The translations under genes were made by a program, and so were the position numbers. Positions 1 to 7,016 of a stretch of DNA of 32,473 nucleotides are shown here, piece by piece. The notes below the pieces were generated by a model. It was not told the DNA's origin. It searched no databases and saw only the letters and a list, made by a program, of their open reading frames with translations. Source of the DNA: an uncultured Pseudomonadota bacterium. Its GTDB lineage: Bacteria; Pseudomonadota; Alphaproteobacteria; RF32; CAG-239. Positions within the stretch are counted from its first letter, which is position 1; every line of letters starts with the position of its first letter. The stretch is taken from contig CASFJL010000015.1 in the NCBI GenBank assembly GCA_949295005.1, positions 1 through 32,473 on the forward strand. Reading direction: 5' to 3'.

Positions 1-305
1 AGCTTATTTATCATGGATTTTGAAAGCGTAAGGATTGCTGCAAAATTATCTTCGGGACATACCTTGTTACGGCGAATGTGTCCGCATTTTGTGCATTTTT
101 GAGTGAGAATATATTCACCAGTTTTTATTTCAACAGCTATAGGTTCCATTAAACCGCCACAATCGGCTGCTCTATCGCCGGGGTTGATGTCAACGTGTTT
201 GCTCCACAGACAATTGGGGCAGTGGTTTGTATAGCCGTTGCCATGAACTTTTGTACCGCAATGTTCACAAATAAAGTCTTCAATTTGGCGATTAAATCGT
301 TTCAT
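1..305 (-). CDS. RNHCP-domain zinc-ribbon protein (3' end outside window)
   Basis: This gene is read by translating the minus strand from an ATG at 303-305. It runs off the left edge in frame after about 101 codons. The visible protein begins MKRFNRQIEDFICEHC, then has TNHCPNCLWSKHVD and NPGDRAADCGGLMEPI, then a second CxxC pair (QKCTKCGHIRRNK). The [R/T]NHCPxCLxSxHVD...PGDRxxxC signature is the hallmark of the RNHCP family. These are small presumed zinc-binding proteins whose biochemical role is not established. Eight or nine cysteines and two histidines fit a double zinc ribbon. The first arginine of the name-giving motif is a threonine here. I see no partner genes that explain its function. 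Confidence 0.85.
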   Translation of the reverse strand, partial: MKRFNRQIEDFICEHCGTKVHGNGYTNHCPNCLWSKHVDINPGDRAADCGGLMEPIAVEIKTGEYILTQKCTKCGHIRRNKVCPEDNFAAILTLSKSMINK

Positions 306-384
306 TTTGATGCTCTTTGATAAGAAAATAAACTATATGGTATTATTATCAGTATCTTTTTTAAGAGTAAATATTTTTTTATTT

Positions 385-420
385 TATAAAAAAAGCTACA
401 ATCATAATGATTGCAGCTTT
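385..420 (-). terminator. Rho-independent terminator of the 146-aa gene
   Basis: An inverted repeat (AAAGCT.CAATCA / TGATTG.AGCTTT, one A-C mismatch, 3-nt loop) spans 391-420. On the minus strand it is followed by a run of seven T. It lies 15 nt past the stop of the 435-875 gene. Confidence 0.8.
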
Positions 421-434
421 GTGTAAACAAATGT

Positions 435-875
435 TTATCCTTTTTTCATCATTCCTGTGATGTAGAAAAATTTATCGAGTTTTTCTCGATCCATTCTGAA
501 ATGCAGAAAATGTCCCGCATAAATTAGTTGGGTCCGATCTTTTTTATCAAGTTTTGTGAAGAACTCTTCACAGAAAGCAATTAAAAAGTCTTCTACGTAG
601 ATATGAAGCTCTTTCATTATTGCTGATCTCTGTTCTTGATCTTGGCATTGAGACGCTTCATTTAGCTTATCAAAGAATGGGTGATCCAATTGAACTTTAC
701 ACCATTCACAACGCATTTGAAATAATTTTTCGCTGTATTCACCGTTGAAGTAATCATTCAGAAACTCGGCAATTTTAAAAAGCTGCATAGTGCGAAGTTC
801 AATCATATCTTCTGTAGAGATCTCACATTCGTTATCTGCATAGCTAGATAACAGATTTTCTTTTTTTAACTCCAT
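435..875 (-). CDS. Hypothetical protein, 146 aa
   Basis: This is an intact gene with an ATG start at 875 and its own terminator. I do not recognise the family. The protein is acidic, apparently all-helical and soluble, with no signal peptide or membrane segment. It has a cluster of aromatic residues (FLIAFCEEFFTKLDKK near residues 94-109) and four cysteines with no regular spacing. It stands alone between the RNHCP gene and the tRNA pair, so context gives no functional hint. Coding potential is supported by length, absence of a competing frame and the terminator directly downstream. Confidence 0.65.
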   Translation of the reverse strand: MELKKENLLSSYADNECEISTEDMIELRTMQLFKIAEFLNDYFNGEYSEKLFQMRCEWCKVQLDHPFFDKLNEASQCQDQEQRSAIMKELHIYVEDFLIAFCEEFFTKLDKKDRTQLIYAGHFLHFRMDREKLDKFFYITGMMKKG

Positions 876-988
876 AATAATCGTTATTTTAATTGGTTAA
901 TGTGTTTTGATTGTATCAGCAATTTACTCGTTAGTCAAATATTTTTGTCTAATGTGATTGGGCTAGGTTTAAATGTGACTCAACCCAT

Positions 989-1023
989 AAAAAAAATCCC
1001 TTCATAAAGAAGGGATTTTTTTT
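989..1023 (-). terminator. Terminator of the tRNA-Cys/tRNA-Asn transcript
   Basis: A perfect 13-bp stem (AAAAAATCCCTTC / GAAGGGATTTTTT) with a 5-nt loop starts 2 nt after the encoded CCA of tRNA-Asn. It is followed by a T run on the minus strand. Because it is symmetrical it could work in both directions. Confidence 0.9.
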
Positions 1024-1024
1024 A

Positions 1025-1099
1025 TGGCTCCGGCTGCCTGATTCGAACAGGCGACCGATCGGTTAACAGCCGATTGCTCTACCGCTGAGCTAAGCCGGA
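1025..1099 (-). tRNA. tRNA-Asn (anticodon GTT)
   Basis: The minus strand reads TCCGGCT acceptor, TTAGCTCAGCGGTAGAGC D-arm, an anticodon loop with GTT, the T-arm motif GTTCGAATC and the closing AGCCGGA. Discriminator G and CCA are encoded. All stems pair. Together with tRNA-Cys 23 nt upstream it forms a two-tRNA transcript. Confidence 0.97.
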
Positions 1100-1122
1100 A
1101 TAATGCGGTATTGAATGAAATT

Positions 1123-1197
1123 TGGAGGCCGGTACCGGAATTGAACCGATGTACAAGGATTTGCAGTCCTCTGCATGAGCCACTCTGCCAACCGGCC
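1123..1197 (-). tRNA. tRNA-Cys (anticodon GCA)
   Basis: The minus strand reads GGCCGGT acceptor, TGGCAGAGTGGCTCATGCA D-arm, an anticodon loop with GCA and the T-arm motif GTTCAATTC. It closes with ACCGGCC, U73 and an encoded CCA. U73 is the known cysteine identity base, and the encoded sequence agrees with it. Confidence 0.97.
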
Positions 1198-1242
1198 AAC
1201 TGATACCTCATCTTGAGTTCCTCATTCACTCAACGAGAACTA

Positions 1243-1270
1243 TATATACAATTTTTTCACCGATAGTCAA
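1243..1270 (-). promoter_or_regulatory. Putative sigma70 promoter of the tRNA-Cys/Asn unit
   Basis: On the minus strand TTGACT (1270-1265) and TATATA (1248-1243) are separated by 16 nt, about 45 nt before tRNA-Cys. Both hexamers match consensus at five of six positions. Confidence 0.6.
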
Positions 1271-1361
1271 TAACTTTTTTTAATTTTTTTTGCTTTTTTT
1301 GTGATTATTTTTTTATTCCTTTAAAAATCAATCTCTTGGTTTTGCACACCACTTATATTTC

Positions 1362-1389
1362 TTGCATTTATATCCTCAACCTTTATGAT
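1362..1389 (+). promoter_or_regulatory. Putative promoter of rpiB-glyA
   Basis: TTGCAT (1362-1367) and TATGAT (1384-1389) have a 16-nt spacer and lie 26 nt before the rpiB ATG. The region upstream back to the tRNAs is nearly all A and T and holds no open frame. Confidence 0.5.
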
Positions 1390-1415
1390 TATTTCAGTTT
1401 TATAAGGAGAATCAT

Positions 1416-1844
1416 ATGAAAATTGTTATCGCTTCTGATCATGGTGGTTTTGAACTTAAACAAAACCTCATAGATTATTATAAAAAACAAGGTATTAACC
1501 TTGAAGATTTAGGTACTCATTCTAGCGAATCTTGCGATTATCCTGATATCGCAAATACTTTAACGGCAGAAATTTTGAGCAAACGTGCTGATTTAGGAAT
1601 CCTTATTTGCGGAACCGGAATTGGAATCTCCATTGCCGCCAATCGTCATAAGGGAATCCGTGCAGCTCTCTTGTATGATGATTTTACTGCCGAAATGGCG
1701 CACAAACATAATAATGCCAATGTTCTTGTTTTTGGCGGTCGTACCATGAAAACTGAAGATGTTATCAGAAGAATCGATATTTTCTTAAATTCTGCATATG
1801 AGGGCGGTCGTCACCAGAATCGTCTTGATAAACTTGATGCTTAG
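1416..1844 (+). CDS. rpiB: Ribose-5-phosphate isomerase B
   Basis: RpiB interconverts ribose 5-phosphate and ribulose 5-phosphate in the pentose phosphate pathway. The protein is 142 aa, normal for the LacAB/RpiB family. It starts MKIVIASDHGG with the substrate-binding Asp8-His9, has the catalytic cysteine in ICGTGIG (Cys65) and ends with the GGRHQNRLDKL motif. A strong ribosome site (AAGGAG) lies 7 nt before the ATG. The gene is followed after 9 nt by glyA, whose ribosome site (AGGAGG) begins right at the rpiB stop, so the two are one operon. The rpiB-glyA pairing is a common alphaproteobacterial arrangement. Confidence 0.96.
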   Translation: MKIVIASDHGGFELKQNLIDYYKKQGINLEDLGTHSSESCDYPDIANTLTAEILSKRADLGILICGTGIGISIAANRHKGIRAALLYDDFTAEMAHKHNNANVLVFGGRTMKTEDVIRRIDIFLNSAYEGGRHQNRLDKLDA

Positions 1845-1853
1845 GAGGCTCTT

Positions 1854-3110
1854 ATGGATTTTGAAAAAAACTTGTCTTCAGAAGACTCCGAAATTTTTAA
1901 TGCCATTCAAAATGAACTCAAGCGCCAACAAGAGCAAATTGAGCTGATTGCGTCTGAAAATATTGTTTCTAAAGCTGTTTTGGAAGCTCAAGGTTCCATT
2001 CTCACTAATAAATATGCCGAAGGCTATTCTGCCAAACGCTATTACGGTGGTTGCGAGTTTATAGACGTGGTAGAAAATTTAGCGATTGAACGTGCCAAAA
2101 AACTTTTCAACGCCCAATTTGTCAATGTGCAACCACATTCGGGTTCACAAGCAAACACAGCCGTTTATGTTGCCTTGCTTCAGCCGAATGATACCATTAT
2201 GGGAATGTCTTTGGATGCCGGCGGACATTTAACGCATGGCGCTAAGGTTTCTTTTTCCGGCAAATGGCTCAATGCTGTTGCTTATGGCGTGACAAAAGAC
2301 ACCGGCTTGATTGACTATGACCAAGTGGAGCGTTTGGCAATTGAAAATAAACCCAAACTCATTATTGCCGGAGGCTCGGCTTATCCGCGCCAAGTTGATT
2401 TTGCTCGTTTTCGTGAAATTTGCAATCGAGTAGGGGCTTATCTTATGGTTGACATGGCTCACTTTGCAGGGCTTGTTGCCGGAGGTGTCCATCCGAATCC
2501 TCTAGACTTTGCAGATGTGGTTACGACAACGACACACAAAACACTTCGCGGTCCTCGTGGCGGTATGATTTTAACTAATAATCCTGAAATTGCAAAAAAA
2601 ATTGATTCGGCTATCTTCCCCGGAACACAAGGCGGCCCCCTTATGCACGTGATTGCGGCAAAAGCGGTTTGCTTTAAAGAAGATTTGACCGATGAATTTA
2701 AAACCTATGCGGCGCAAGTTATTAAAAACGCCAAAGCTCTCGGCAAACGCTTGCAAGAACGCGGACTCGATTTGGTATCGGGCGGCACCGATACACACCT
2801 GATTTTGGTTGATTTACGTCCGAAAAAACTGACAGGAAAAGTTGTGGCTCAAGCTTTGGAAAGAGCGCATATGACTTGCAACAAAAATGCCATTCCGTTT
2901 GATCCGGAAAAACCGACAATCACTTCCGGAATCCGTCTGGGTTCTCCGGCAGCCACAACACGAGGTTTCAAAGAAAAAGAATTTATTCAAGTGGCAGATT
3001 GGATTGCTGATGTGATGGATGCTCTTGTTAACGGAACATCTGAAATTGTTATTCCGCAGATAAGAGAAAAAGTAATTGCGCTTTGTAATCAATTTCCAAT
3101 TTATGAATAA
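1854..3110 (+). CDS. glyA: Serine hydroxymethyltransferase
   Basis: This PLP enzyme converts serine plus tetrahydrofolate to glycine plus methylene-tetrahydrofolate, feeding the one-carbon pool used by ThyX and Fmt, both in this window. The 418-aa length is normal. Visible motifs are the N-terminal [23 protein letters not shown], the [13 protein letters not shown] strand around Asp200 and the PLP lysine Lys229 in [14 protein letters not shown]. The C-terminal [16 protein letters not shown] is also present. It is the second gene of the rpiB-glyA operon and is followed by a strong terminator. In many Alphaproteobacteria nrdR comes directly after glyA; here a lipoprotein gene on the other strand and murF intervene. 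Confidence 0.98.
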   Translation: MDFEKNLSSEDSEIFNAIQNELKRQQEQIELIASENIVSKAVLEAQGSILTNKYAEGYSAKRYYGGCEFIDVVENLAIERAKKLFNAQFVNVQPHSGSQANTAVYVALLQPNDTIMGMSLDAGGHLTHGAKVSFSGKWLNAVAYGVTKDTGLIDYDQVERLAIENKPKLIIAGGSAYPRQVDFARFREICNRVGAYLMVDMAHFAGLVAGGVHPNPLDFADVVTTTTHKTLRGPRGGMILTNNPEIAKKIDSAIFPGTQGGPLMHVIAAKAVCFKEDLTDEFKTYAAQVIKNAKALGKRLQERGLDLVSGGTDTHLILVDLRPKKLTGKVVAQALERAHMTCNKNAIPFDPEKPTITSGIRLGSPAATTRGFKEKEFIQVADWIADVMDALVNGTSEIVIPQIREKVIALCNQFPIYE

Positions 3111-3113
3111 TGC

Positions 3114-3155
3114 AAAAAAACAGCCCTGTGATTTGTTTGCAGGGCTGTTTTTTTT
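3114..3155. terminator. Bidirectional terminator between glyA and the WG-repeat lipoprotein
   Basis: A 12-bp stem AAAACAGCCCTG / CAGGGCTGTTTT closes an 11-nt loop and is flanked by an A run on the left and a T run on the right. It lies between two convergent genes and can serve both. Confidence 0.9.
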
Positions 3156-3163
3156 GTGTGTAA

Positions 3164-3862
3164 TTAGAAATGTTTTTGCACTTCTTTTATGCTTGGCGCA
3201 TTTTTTTCTACTTTTCCGCTTGGGGAATAAGCAGTGATTTTTACATTTTTCCAGTTGATTTCCTTCTCTTCATTATAGATAGAAGTTCCGTCTTTTTTGG
3301 CATCAAGAGCAATGTATTTTCCATTTATGATTCTTAGAGCCTCATGTTTTGGGAGAATGAGTTTAGATCCTTCTTTATTTATAATGCCATATTTTTTGTT
3401 TTTGAATACGCATAGATTATTAAGAGAATCTATGACAAAACACTCAAAATCACTAACAATGGTGTTGCCGTTTTCCGGTAGATATACAAAGACACGTCCG
3501 TCTTTTTGTTTGGACATATAATAATTTTCCGTCACGTTATATTCAAAAGGAGCTTCCGTAGACAGAAGAATTGTATTGCCTTTTGATATCAAATGATATC
3601 CGTCTTTGTTTTTGCAAACAAAGTTGTCTCCCATATAAGAGATATTTTGATATTCGTTTGGAATAATGACCTTTTTATCACCTTTCTTCACGCCGATTAG
3701 GTTGGGCTGATCTGAAAAATAATAAGTTTGATATTCACTCGTTCCGGAAAGAGGTTCTCTGATTTCTTTTCTTGAATCACAAGAAGAAACAAACACCATC
3801 ATGAAAAATGCAAAAAATAAAACTAAGTTTTTCATAAAAAAATTTTTTAAAAAATTAAACAT
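3164..3862 (-). CDS. Predicted lipoprotein with WG-like beta repeats
   Basis: The 232-aa protein has a signal peptide ending in the lipobox VSSC, so Cys28 is the predicted lipidated residue, and it should be anchored in the envelope. The mature part looks beta-rich. At least two segments resemble WG repeats: LIGVKKGDKKVIIP near 55-68 and YGIINKEGSKLILP near 158-171. Such repeats are common in secreted proteins of unknown role. The start is uncertain. The first ATG (3862) has a weak GAGA 8 nt upstream, while Met10 (3835) would give a more typical short signal peptide but has only A and T in front. Its function is not known. Confidence 0.75.
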   Translation of the reverse strand: MFNFLKNFFMKNLVLFFAFFMMVFVSSCDSRKEIREPLSGTSEYQTYYFSDQPNLIGVKKGDKKVIIPNEYQNISYMGDNFVCKNKDGYHLISKGNTILLSTEAPFEYNVTENYYMSKQKDGRVFVYLPENGNTIVSDFECFVIDSLNNLCVFKNKKYGIINKEGSKLILPKHEALRIINGKYIALDAKKDGTSIYNEEKEINWKNVKITAYSPSGKVEKNAPSIKEVQKHF

Positions 3863-3926
3863 AAAAATTTTATCTCGCTTTCTTCATACAATAAAATAAA
3901 AAAAAATCAATATTTATTTTAAGTAG

Positions 3927-3955
3927 TTAAATTTTAATAAATTTGGCTTTATAAT
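3927..3955 (+). promoter_or_regulatory. Putative promoter of murF-nrdR-nusB
   Basis: TTAAAT (3927-3932) and a perfect TATAAT (3950-3955) are 17 nt apart, 27 nt before the murF ATG. Confidence 0.6.
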
Positions 3956-3982
3956 ATTTGATTATGTATAGAGAGGTTTGAA

Positions 3983-5302
3983 ATGTTGCTTAATTCTAAA
4001 AAAATTGCCGAGATTGTTTGCTCTGCATCAAATGTGGTGGATGTGGATATAGACAATATATCTACCGATAGCAGACACGTTAAAACCGGAGATATGTTTA
4101 TTGCCTTAAAAGGTGAAAAATTTGACGGACACGATTTTGTTAAAGATGTGCTTAATAAAGGTGCGTCTTTGGTGATGGTAGATCACTTGATTAAAGATGT
4201 GTCTGCAATGCGCCAGATTGTTGTTTCAGACACATTGGAAGCTTATGCTTTAATCGGGGCTTATGTGCGTTCGCAGTTCAAAGGTACGGTTATTGCTTTG
4301 ACCGGAAGTGCCGGCAAAACCACCACCAAAGAAGAACTCAAATTTATCTTATCAAAATTTGCACCGGTTTATGCAACAACCGGTAATTATAATAATTTTG
4401 TTGGTGTGCCGCGAACACTTTGCAATATGGATTTGAATGCAAAATATGCCATTATTGAAATGGGCATGAGTGCCAAAGGCGAAATTGCCAAAATGGTGGA
4501 CTGGGTCAAGCCTGATATGGCGATTGTGACTAATGTTTATCCGATGCATATTGAGTTTTTCCCTAACTTTGAAGGCATTGCCGAAGCCAAAGCCGAAATT
4601 TTTCAAGGCTTGAAAAAAGGCGGCACGGCATTTATCAATGAAGATACAAATTTTGCCGATATTTTGGAAAAGCGTGCTTTGGAACATGGCGCCAAAGTGG
4701 TTGAGTTTGGCAAAGATAATCATCCCGATGTGGCTTTTGAAACAGCTGCCGAAGGTGAGCATTATCTCTACAATGCTTGGTGCGTTTTGAGCGTGGTTAA
4801 AGAATTGGGCTTGGATGTTGAAAAAGCCGCAACTTATATCAAAGACTTCGGTGCATTGGAAGGCCGCGGTAAACAATGGAAGCTCAATTTTGCTAAAGGA
4901 AGTTATACCCTCATTGACGATAGTTATTCCGGACAGCCTGAGGCGATGAAACTTGCTTTGCAATCTTTGGCCAAGATGAAAACTGAAGGTCGCAAAATTG
5001 CCGTTCTCGGAAAAATGGCCGAACTTGGGGATACTTCTAAATCTCAACATATTGAAATCGGTAAGGTTGCGGCGCAATCTCATTTAGATGTGGTCATCGG
5101 CGTTTGTCCGGAAATGAAAGATATGCTTGCCGAACTTCCGCCGACGGTTGAACAACATTATTTTGAAAATAAAGACGGTTTGGATGAATTTTTGTTAAAT
5201 AAGTGCTTGCAAAATAATGATACTGTCCTTATAAAAGGAGCAAGATATTCTTCCGAATTGTATAAAGTTACCGAGGCTCTGATAAAACAGGGTAGGAGTT
5301 AA
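3983..5302 (+). CDS. murF: UDP-N-acetylmuramoyl-tripeptide--D-alanyl-D-alanine ligase
   Basis: MurF adds D-Ala-D-Ala to the UDP-MurNAc tripeptide, the last cytoplasmic step of peptidoglycan precursor synthesis. The 439-aa protein shows the Mur-ligase order. An N-terminal substrate domain ([19 protein letters not shown]) is followed by the ATP-binding loop GSAGKTTTK (108-116), the central [10 protein letters not shown] near 159-168 and the C-terminal [12 protein letters not shown] near 311-322. The last motif usually reads DDSYNANP, so the SGQP is a small departure. It is separated from any dcw cluster. It starts an operon: nrdR begins 4 nt after its stop. A flanking MurE or MraY is not visible. 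Confidence 0.93.
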   Translation: MLLNSKKIAEIVCSASNVVDVDIDNISTDSRHVKTGDMFIALKGEKFDGHDFVKDVLNKGASLVMVDHLIKDVSAMRQIVVSDTLEAYALIGAYVRSQFKGTVIALTGSAGKTTTKEELKFILSKFAPVYATTGNYNNFVGVPRTLCNMDLNAKYAIIEMGMSAKGEIAKMVDWVKPDMAIVTNVYPMHIEFFPNFEGIAEAKAEIFQGLKKGGTAFINEDTNFADILEKRALEHGAKVVEFGKDNHPDVAFETAAEGEHYLYNAWCVLSVVKELGLDVEKAATYIKDFGALEGRGKQWKLNFAKGSYTLIDDSYSGQPEAMKLALQSLAKMKTEGRKIAVLGKMAELGDTSKSQHIEIGKVAAQSHLDVVIGVCPEMKDMLAELPPTVEQHYFENKDGLDEFLLNKCLQNNDTVLIKGARYSSELYKVTEALIKQGRS

Positions 5303-5306
5303 AAGT

Positions 5307-5795
5307 ATGAAATGTCCGTTTTGCGGTTGCGATGATACGCAGGTTAAAGATTCTCGTAATGCTGATGATAATACCGCCATTCGCCGTCGTCGTGAATGTC
5401 CGGAATGCGGCTCAAGGTTTACAACCTTTGAACGTATTCAGCTTAGGGAATTGACCGTTGTCAAAAAAAATGGTGAGAAAACACCTTTTGACCGAGATAA
5501 ACTTGCTCGCTCCATTCAGATTGCAGTTAGAAAACGTCCGGTTACACCTGAACGCGTGGAAAAAATCGTGAACTCTATCCAACGCCGATTGGAAACCTCC
5601 GGCGAGGCAGAGATTCCTTCTACCACAATCGGACAATATGTGATGGATGCACTCTCGAATCTCGATCATATTGCTTATATCCGCTTTGCTTCGGTGTATA
5701 AAGATTTTCGTGAAGTGAAAGATTTTGAAGATTTTGTTGAAACTATTGATCAGTTTGCCAAGCCCAAACATCAAAATGAAGGAGATGATGAATAA
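5307..5795 (+). CDS. nrdR: Transcriptional repressor NrdR
   Basis: NrdR is a nucleotide-sensing repressor of ribonucleotide reductase genes. The 162-aa protein has the zinc ribbon CPFC (Cys3, Cys6) and CPEC (Cys31, Cys34). It is followed by an ATP-cone (about 49-139, starting [17 protein letters not shown]). Length and architecture match the family exactly. It follows murF by 4 nt and its stop codon overlaps the nusB ATG (TAATG), so translation is probably coupled. No rib genes lie between nrdR and nusB, unlike the arrangement common in Alphaproteobacteria. Confidence 0.97.
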   Translation: MKCPFCGCDDTQVKDSRNADDNTAIRRRRECPECGSRFTTFERIQLRELTVVKKNGEKTPFDRDKLARSIQIAVRKRPVTPERVEKIVNSIQRRLETSGEAEIPSTTIGQYVMDALSNLDHIAYIRFASVYKDFREVKDFEDFVETIDQFAKPKHQNEGDDE

Positions 5796-6277
5796 TGGCT
5801 AAATTTATTTCTGAAAAAATTAAAATGAAATCCGGTGCTCGTTTGGCCGCCGTGCAAGCTACTTATATGATTGAATATGGTCAACTGCCCGTAGATGAAG
5901 TGATTAAAGACTTTGTGAACGGCGAAGTCGGTCGCTATGTGATTGAAGATGAAGGCAATGATCGTGAAGAGTTGGTTGAAGTCGGTGCTATGGATACGGC
6001 TTATTTTACCGAGTTGACCAAAGGTGTGCACACACACAAAGAAGAAATTGAAAAATCTTTGGCTCATTATCTTAAAGAAGGTTGGTCTTTTGAGCGTTTT
6101 GACGGCACGTTGCGTGCTTTGCTCCTTTGCGCTACCTATGAGCTTGCTCACACGCAAGATGTTGATGCCAATGTGCTCATTAAAGAATATGTTGATTTGG
6201 CTTATGCATTCTTTACTAAAAATGAACCGAAAATGGTGAATGCTTTGTTGGATCATATTGCCAAAGAAATACGCTAA
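5795..6277 (+). CDS. nusB: Transcription antitermination factor NusB
   Basis: NusB binds boxA RNA together with NusE (S10) to promote antitermination of rRNA operons. The 160-aa all-helical protein shows the family N terminus (KSGARLAAVQATYMIEYG). It also has the later block around WSFERFDGTLRALLLCATYELAHTQDVDANVLIKEYVDLAYAFF, given here only as position about 107-150. The ATG overlaps the nrdR stop by one base. A minus-strand open frame covers the whole gene but is a shadow. The downstream spacer holds the long palindrome described separately. Confidence 0.94.
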   Translation: MAKFISEKIKMKSGARLAAVQATYMIEYGQLPVDEVIKDFVNGEVGRYVIEDEGNDREELVEVGAMDTAYFTELTKGVHTHKEEIEKSLAHYLKEGWSFERFDGTLRALLLCATYELAHTQDVDANVLIKEYVDLAYAFFTKNEPKMVNALLDHIAKEIR

Positions 6278-6284
6278 AAATGCT

Positions 6285-6409
6285 AAAAATGCAGTAAACG
6301 GGAACCTAGAGCAATTTTGCGTCGTCAAGAAAAATTCATGTACCTTTATGTACACTAAAATTTTTCTTGCTCCTGAAATCACTCTATCTTCCGCGTTTCT
6401 TGCATTTTT
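6285..6409. repeat. 125-nt imperfect palindrome (long hairpin or MITE-like element)
   Basis: The outer tips are AAAAATGCA (6285-6293) and TGCATTTTT (6401-6409). Inside, the two arms of about 60 nt pair nearly along their whole length. Paired blocks include AAACG/CGTTT, TAGAG/CTCTA, AAGAAAAATT/AATTTTTCTT and TGTAC/GTACA around a 6-nt loop at 6344-6349. This is much longer than a terminator stem and has no T run at a suitable place. It lies between nusB and def. It could be a mobile palindromic element, a REP-like repeat or a processed RNA hairpin. Confidence 0.75.
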
Positions 6410-6481
6410 ATAAAAGGAGGGAAGCTAGAGCGATGTAAAAGAGTTGCTTTGGTTTGTTGCTAAAAAAATAAAAGGAAAAAA

Positions 6482-7000
6482 ATGGCTGTTTTGAAATTAT
6501 ATGAATATCCGCATCCGATTTTGAAGAAAAAGGCGCAAAAGGTCGAAAAAGTTGATGATGAAATGCGCAAGTTTTTGGATGATATGTTAGAAACCATGTA
6601 TGCCGATGCCGGTGTGGGTTTGGCGGCACCACAAGTTGGTGTATCTCAGCGCGTGGTCGTGATTGATATTGCTCATGATGATGAAGAACCCAATCCATAC
6701 TATATGGTCAATCCCGAAATCATTTGGAAATCGGAAGAAAAAGTTTGCGGAGAAGAGGGATGCTTGTCTGTTCCCGACCAACGCGCCGAAGTGGAGCGCT
6801 TTGCTGCCGTTAAAGTGAAATATCTGGACTATGACGGCAAAGAGCAAGAACTCTTGGCGGAAGGCTTTTTAGCTATTGCCGTTCAGCATGAGTTGGACCA
6901 TTTGGATGGGATTCTCTATATTGACAGAATCAGTCGATTGAAACGGCAAATGCTTTTGAAAAAGTTAGAAAAAATGCGTAAAGAAAAGGCTCATCAATAA
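6482..7000 (+). CDS. def: Peptide deformylase
   Basis: Def removes the N-formyl group from nascent proteins. The 172-aa protein has all three family motifs: GVGLAAPQVG (44-53), EEGCLSVP with metal ligand Cys94, and QHELDHLDG with His136, catalytic Glu137 and His140. The ATG is preceded by AAAGGAAA. Its usual partner fmt is 1.9 kb downstream, separated by one unrelated minus-strand gene. A short terminator stem overlaps the stop codon. Confidence 0.97.
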   Translation: MAVLKLYEYPHPILKKKAQKVEKVDDEMRKFLDDMLETMYADAGVGLAAPQVGVSQRVVVIDIAHDDEEPNPYYMVNPEIIWKSEEKVCGEEGCLSVPDQRAEVERFAAVKVKYLDYDGKEQELLAEGFLAIAVQHELDHLDGILYIDRISRLKRQMLLKKLEKMRKEKAHQ

Positions 7001-7014
7001 GATGAGTTTTTTTT
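6990..7014 (+). terminator. def terminator
   Basis: The 6-bp stem CTCATC / GATGAG around the def stop codon is followed by eight T. The stem is short but the T run is clear. Confidence 0.65.
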
Positions 7015-7016
7015 GT

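Noticed and set aside
4352..5083. Minus-strand open frame of 243 aa inside murF
   Set aside because: Fully antisense to a conserved MurF with all motifs.
5771..6382. Minus-strand open frame of 203 aa over nusB
   Set aside because: It lies opposite a clear NusB and reads through the palindrome; composition is Phe/His/Ile-rich as expected for an antisense shadow.
6415..6438. Ribosome site followed by an ATG-TAA minimal frame before def
   Set aside because: AGGAGG is 11 nt from an ATG directly followed by TAA; it may be chance, and def has its own site at 6473-6480.
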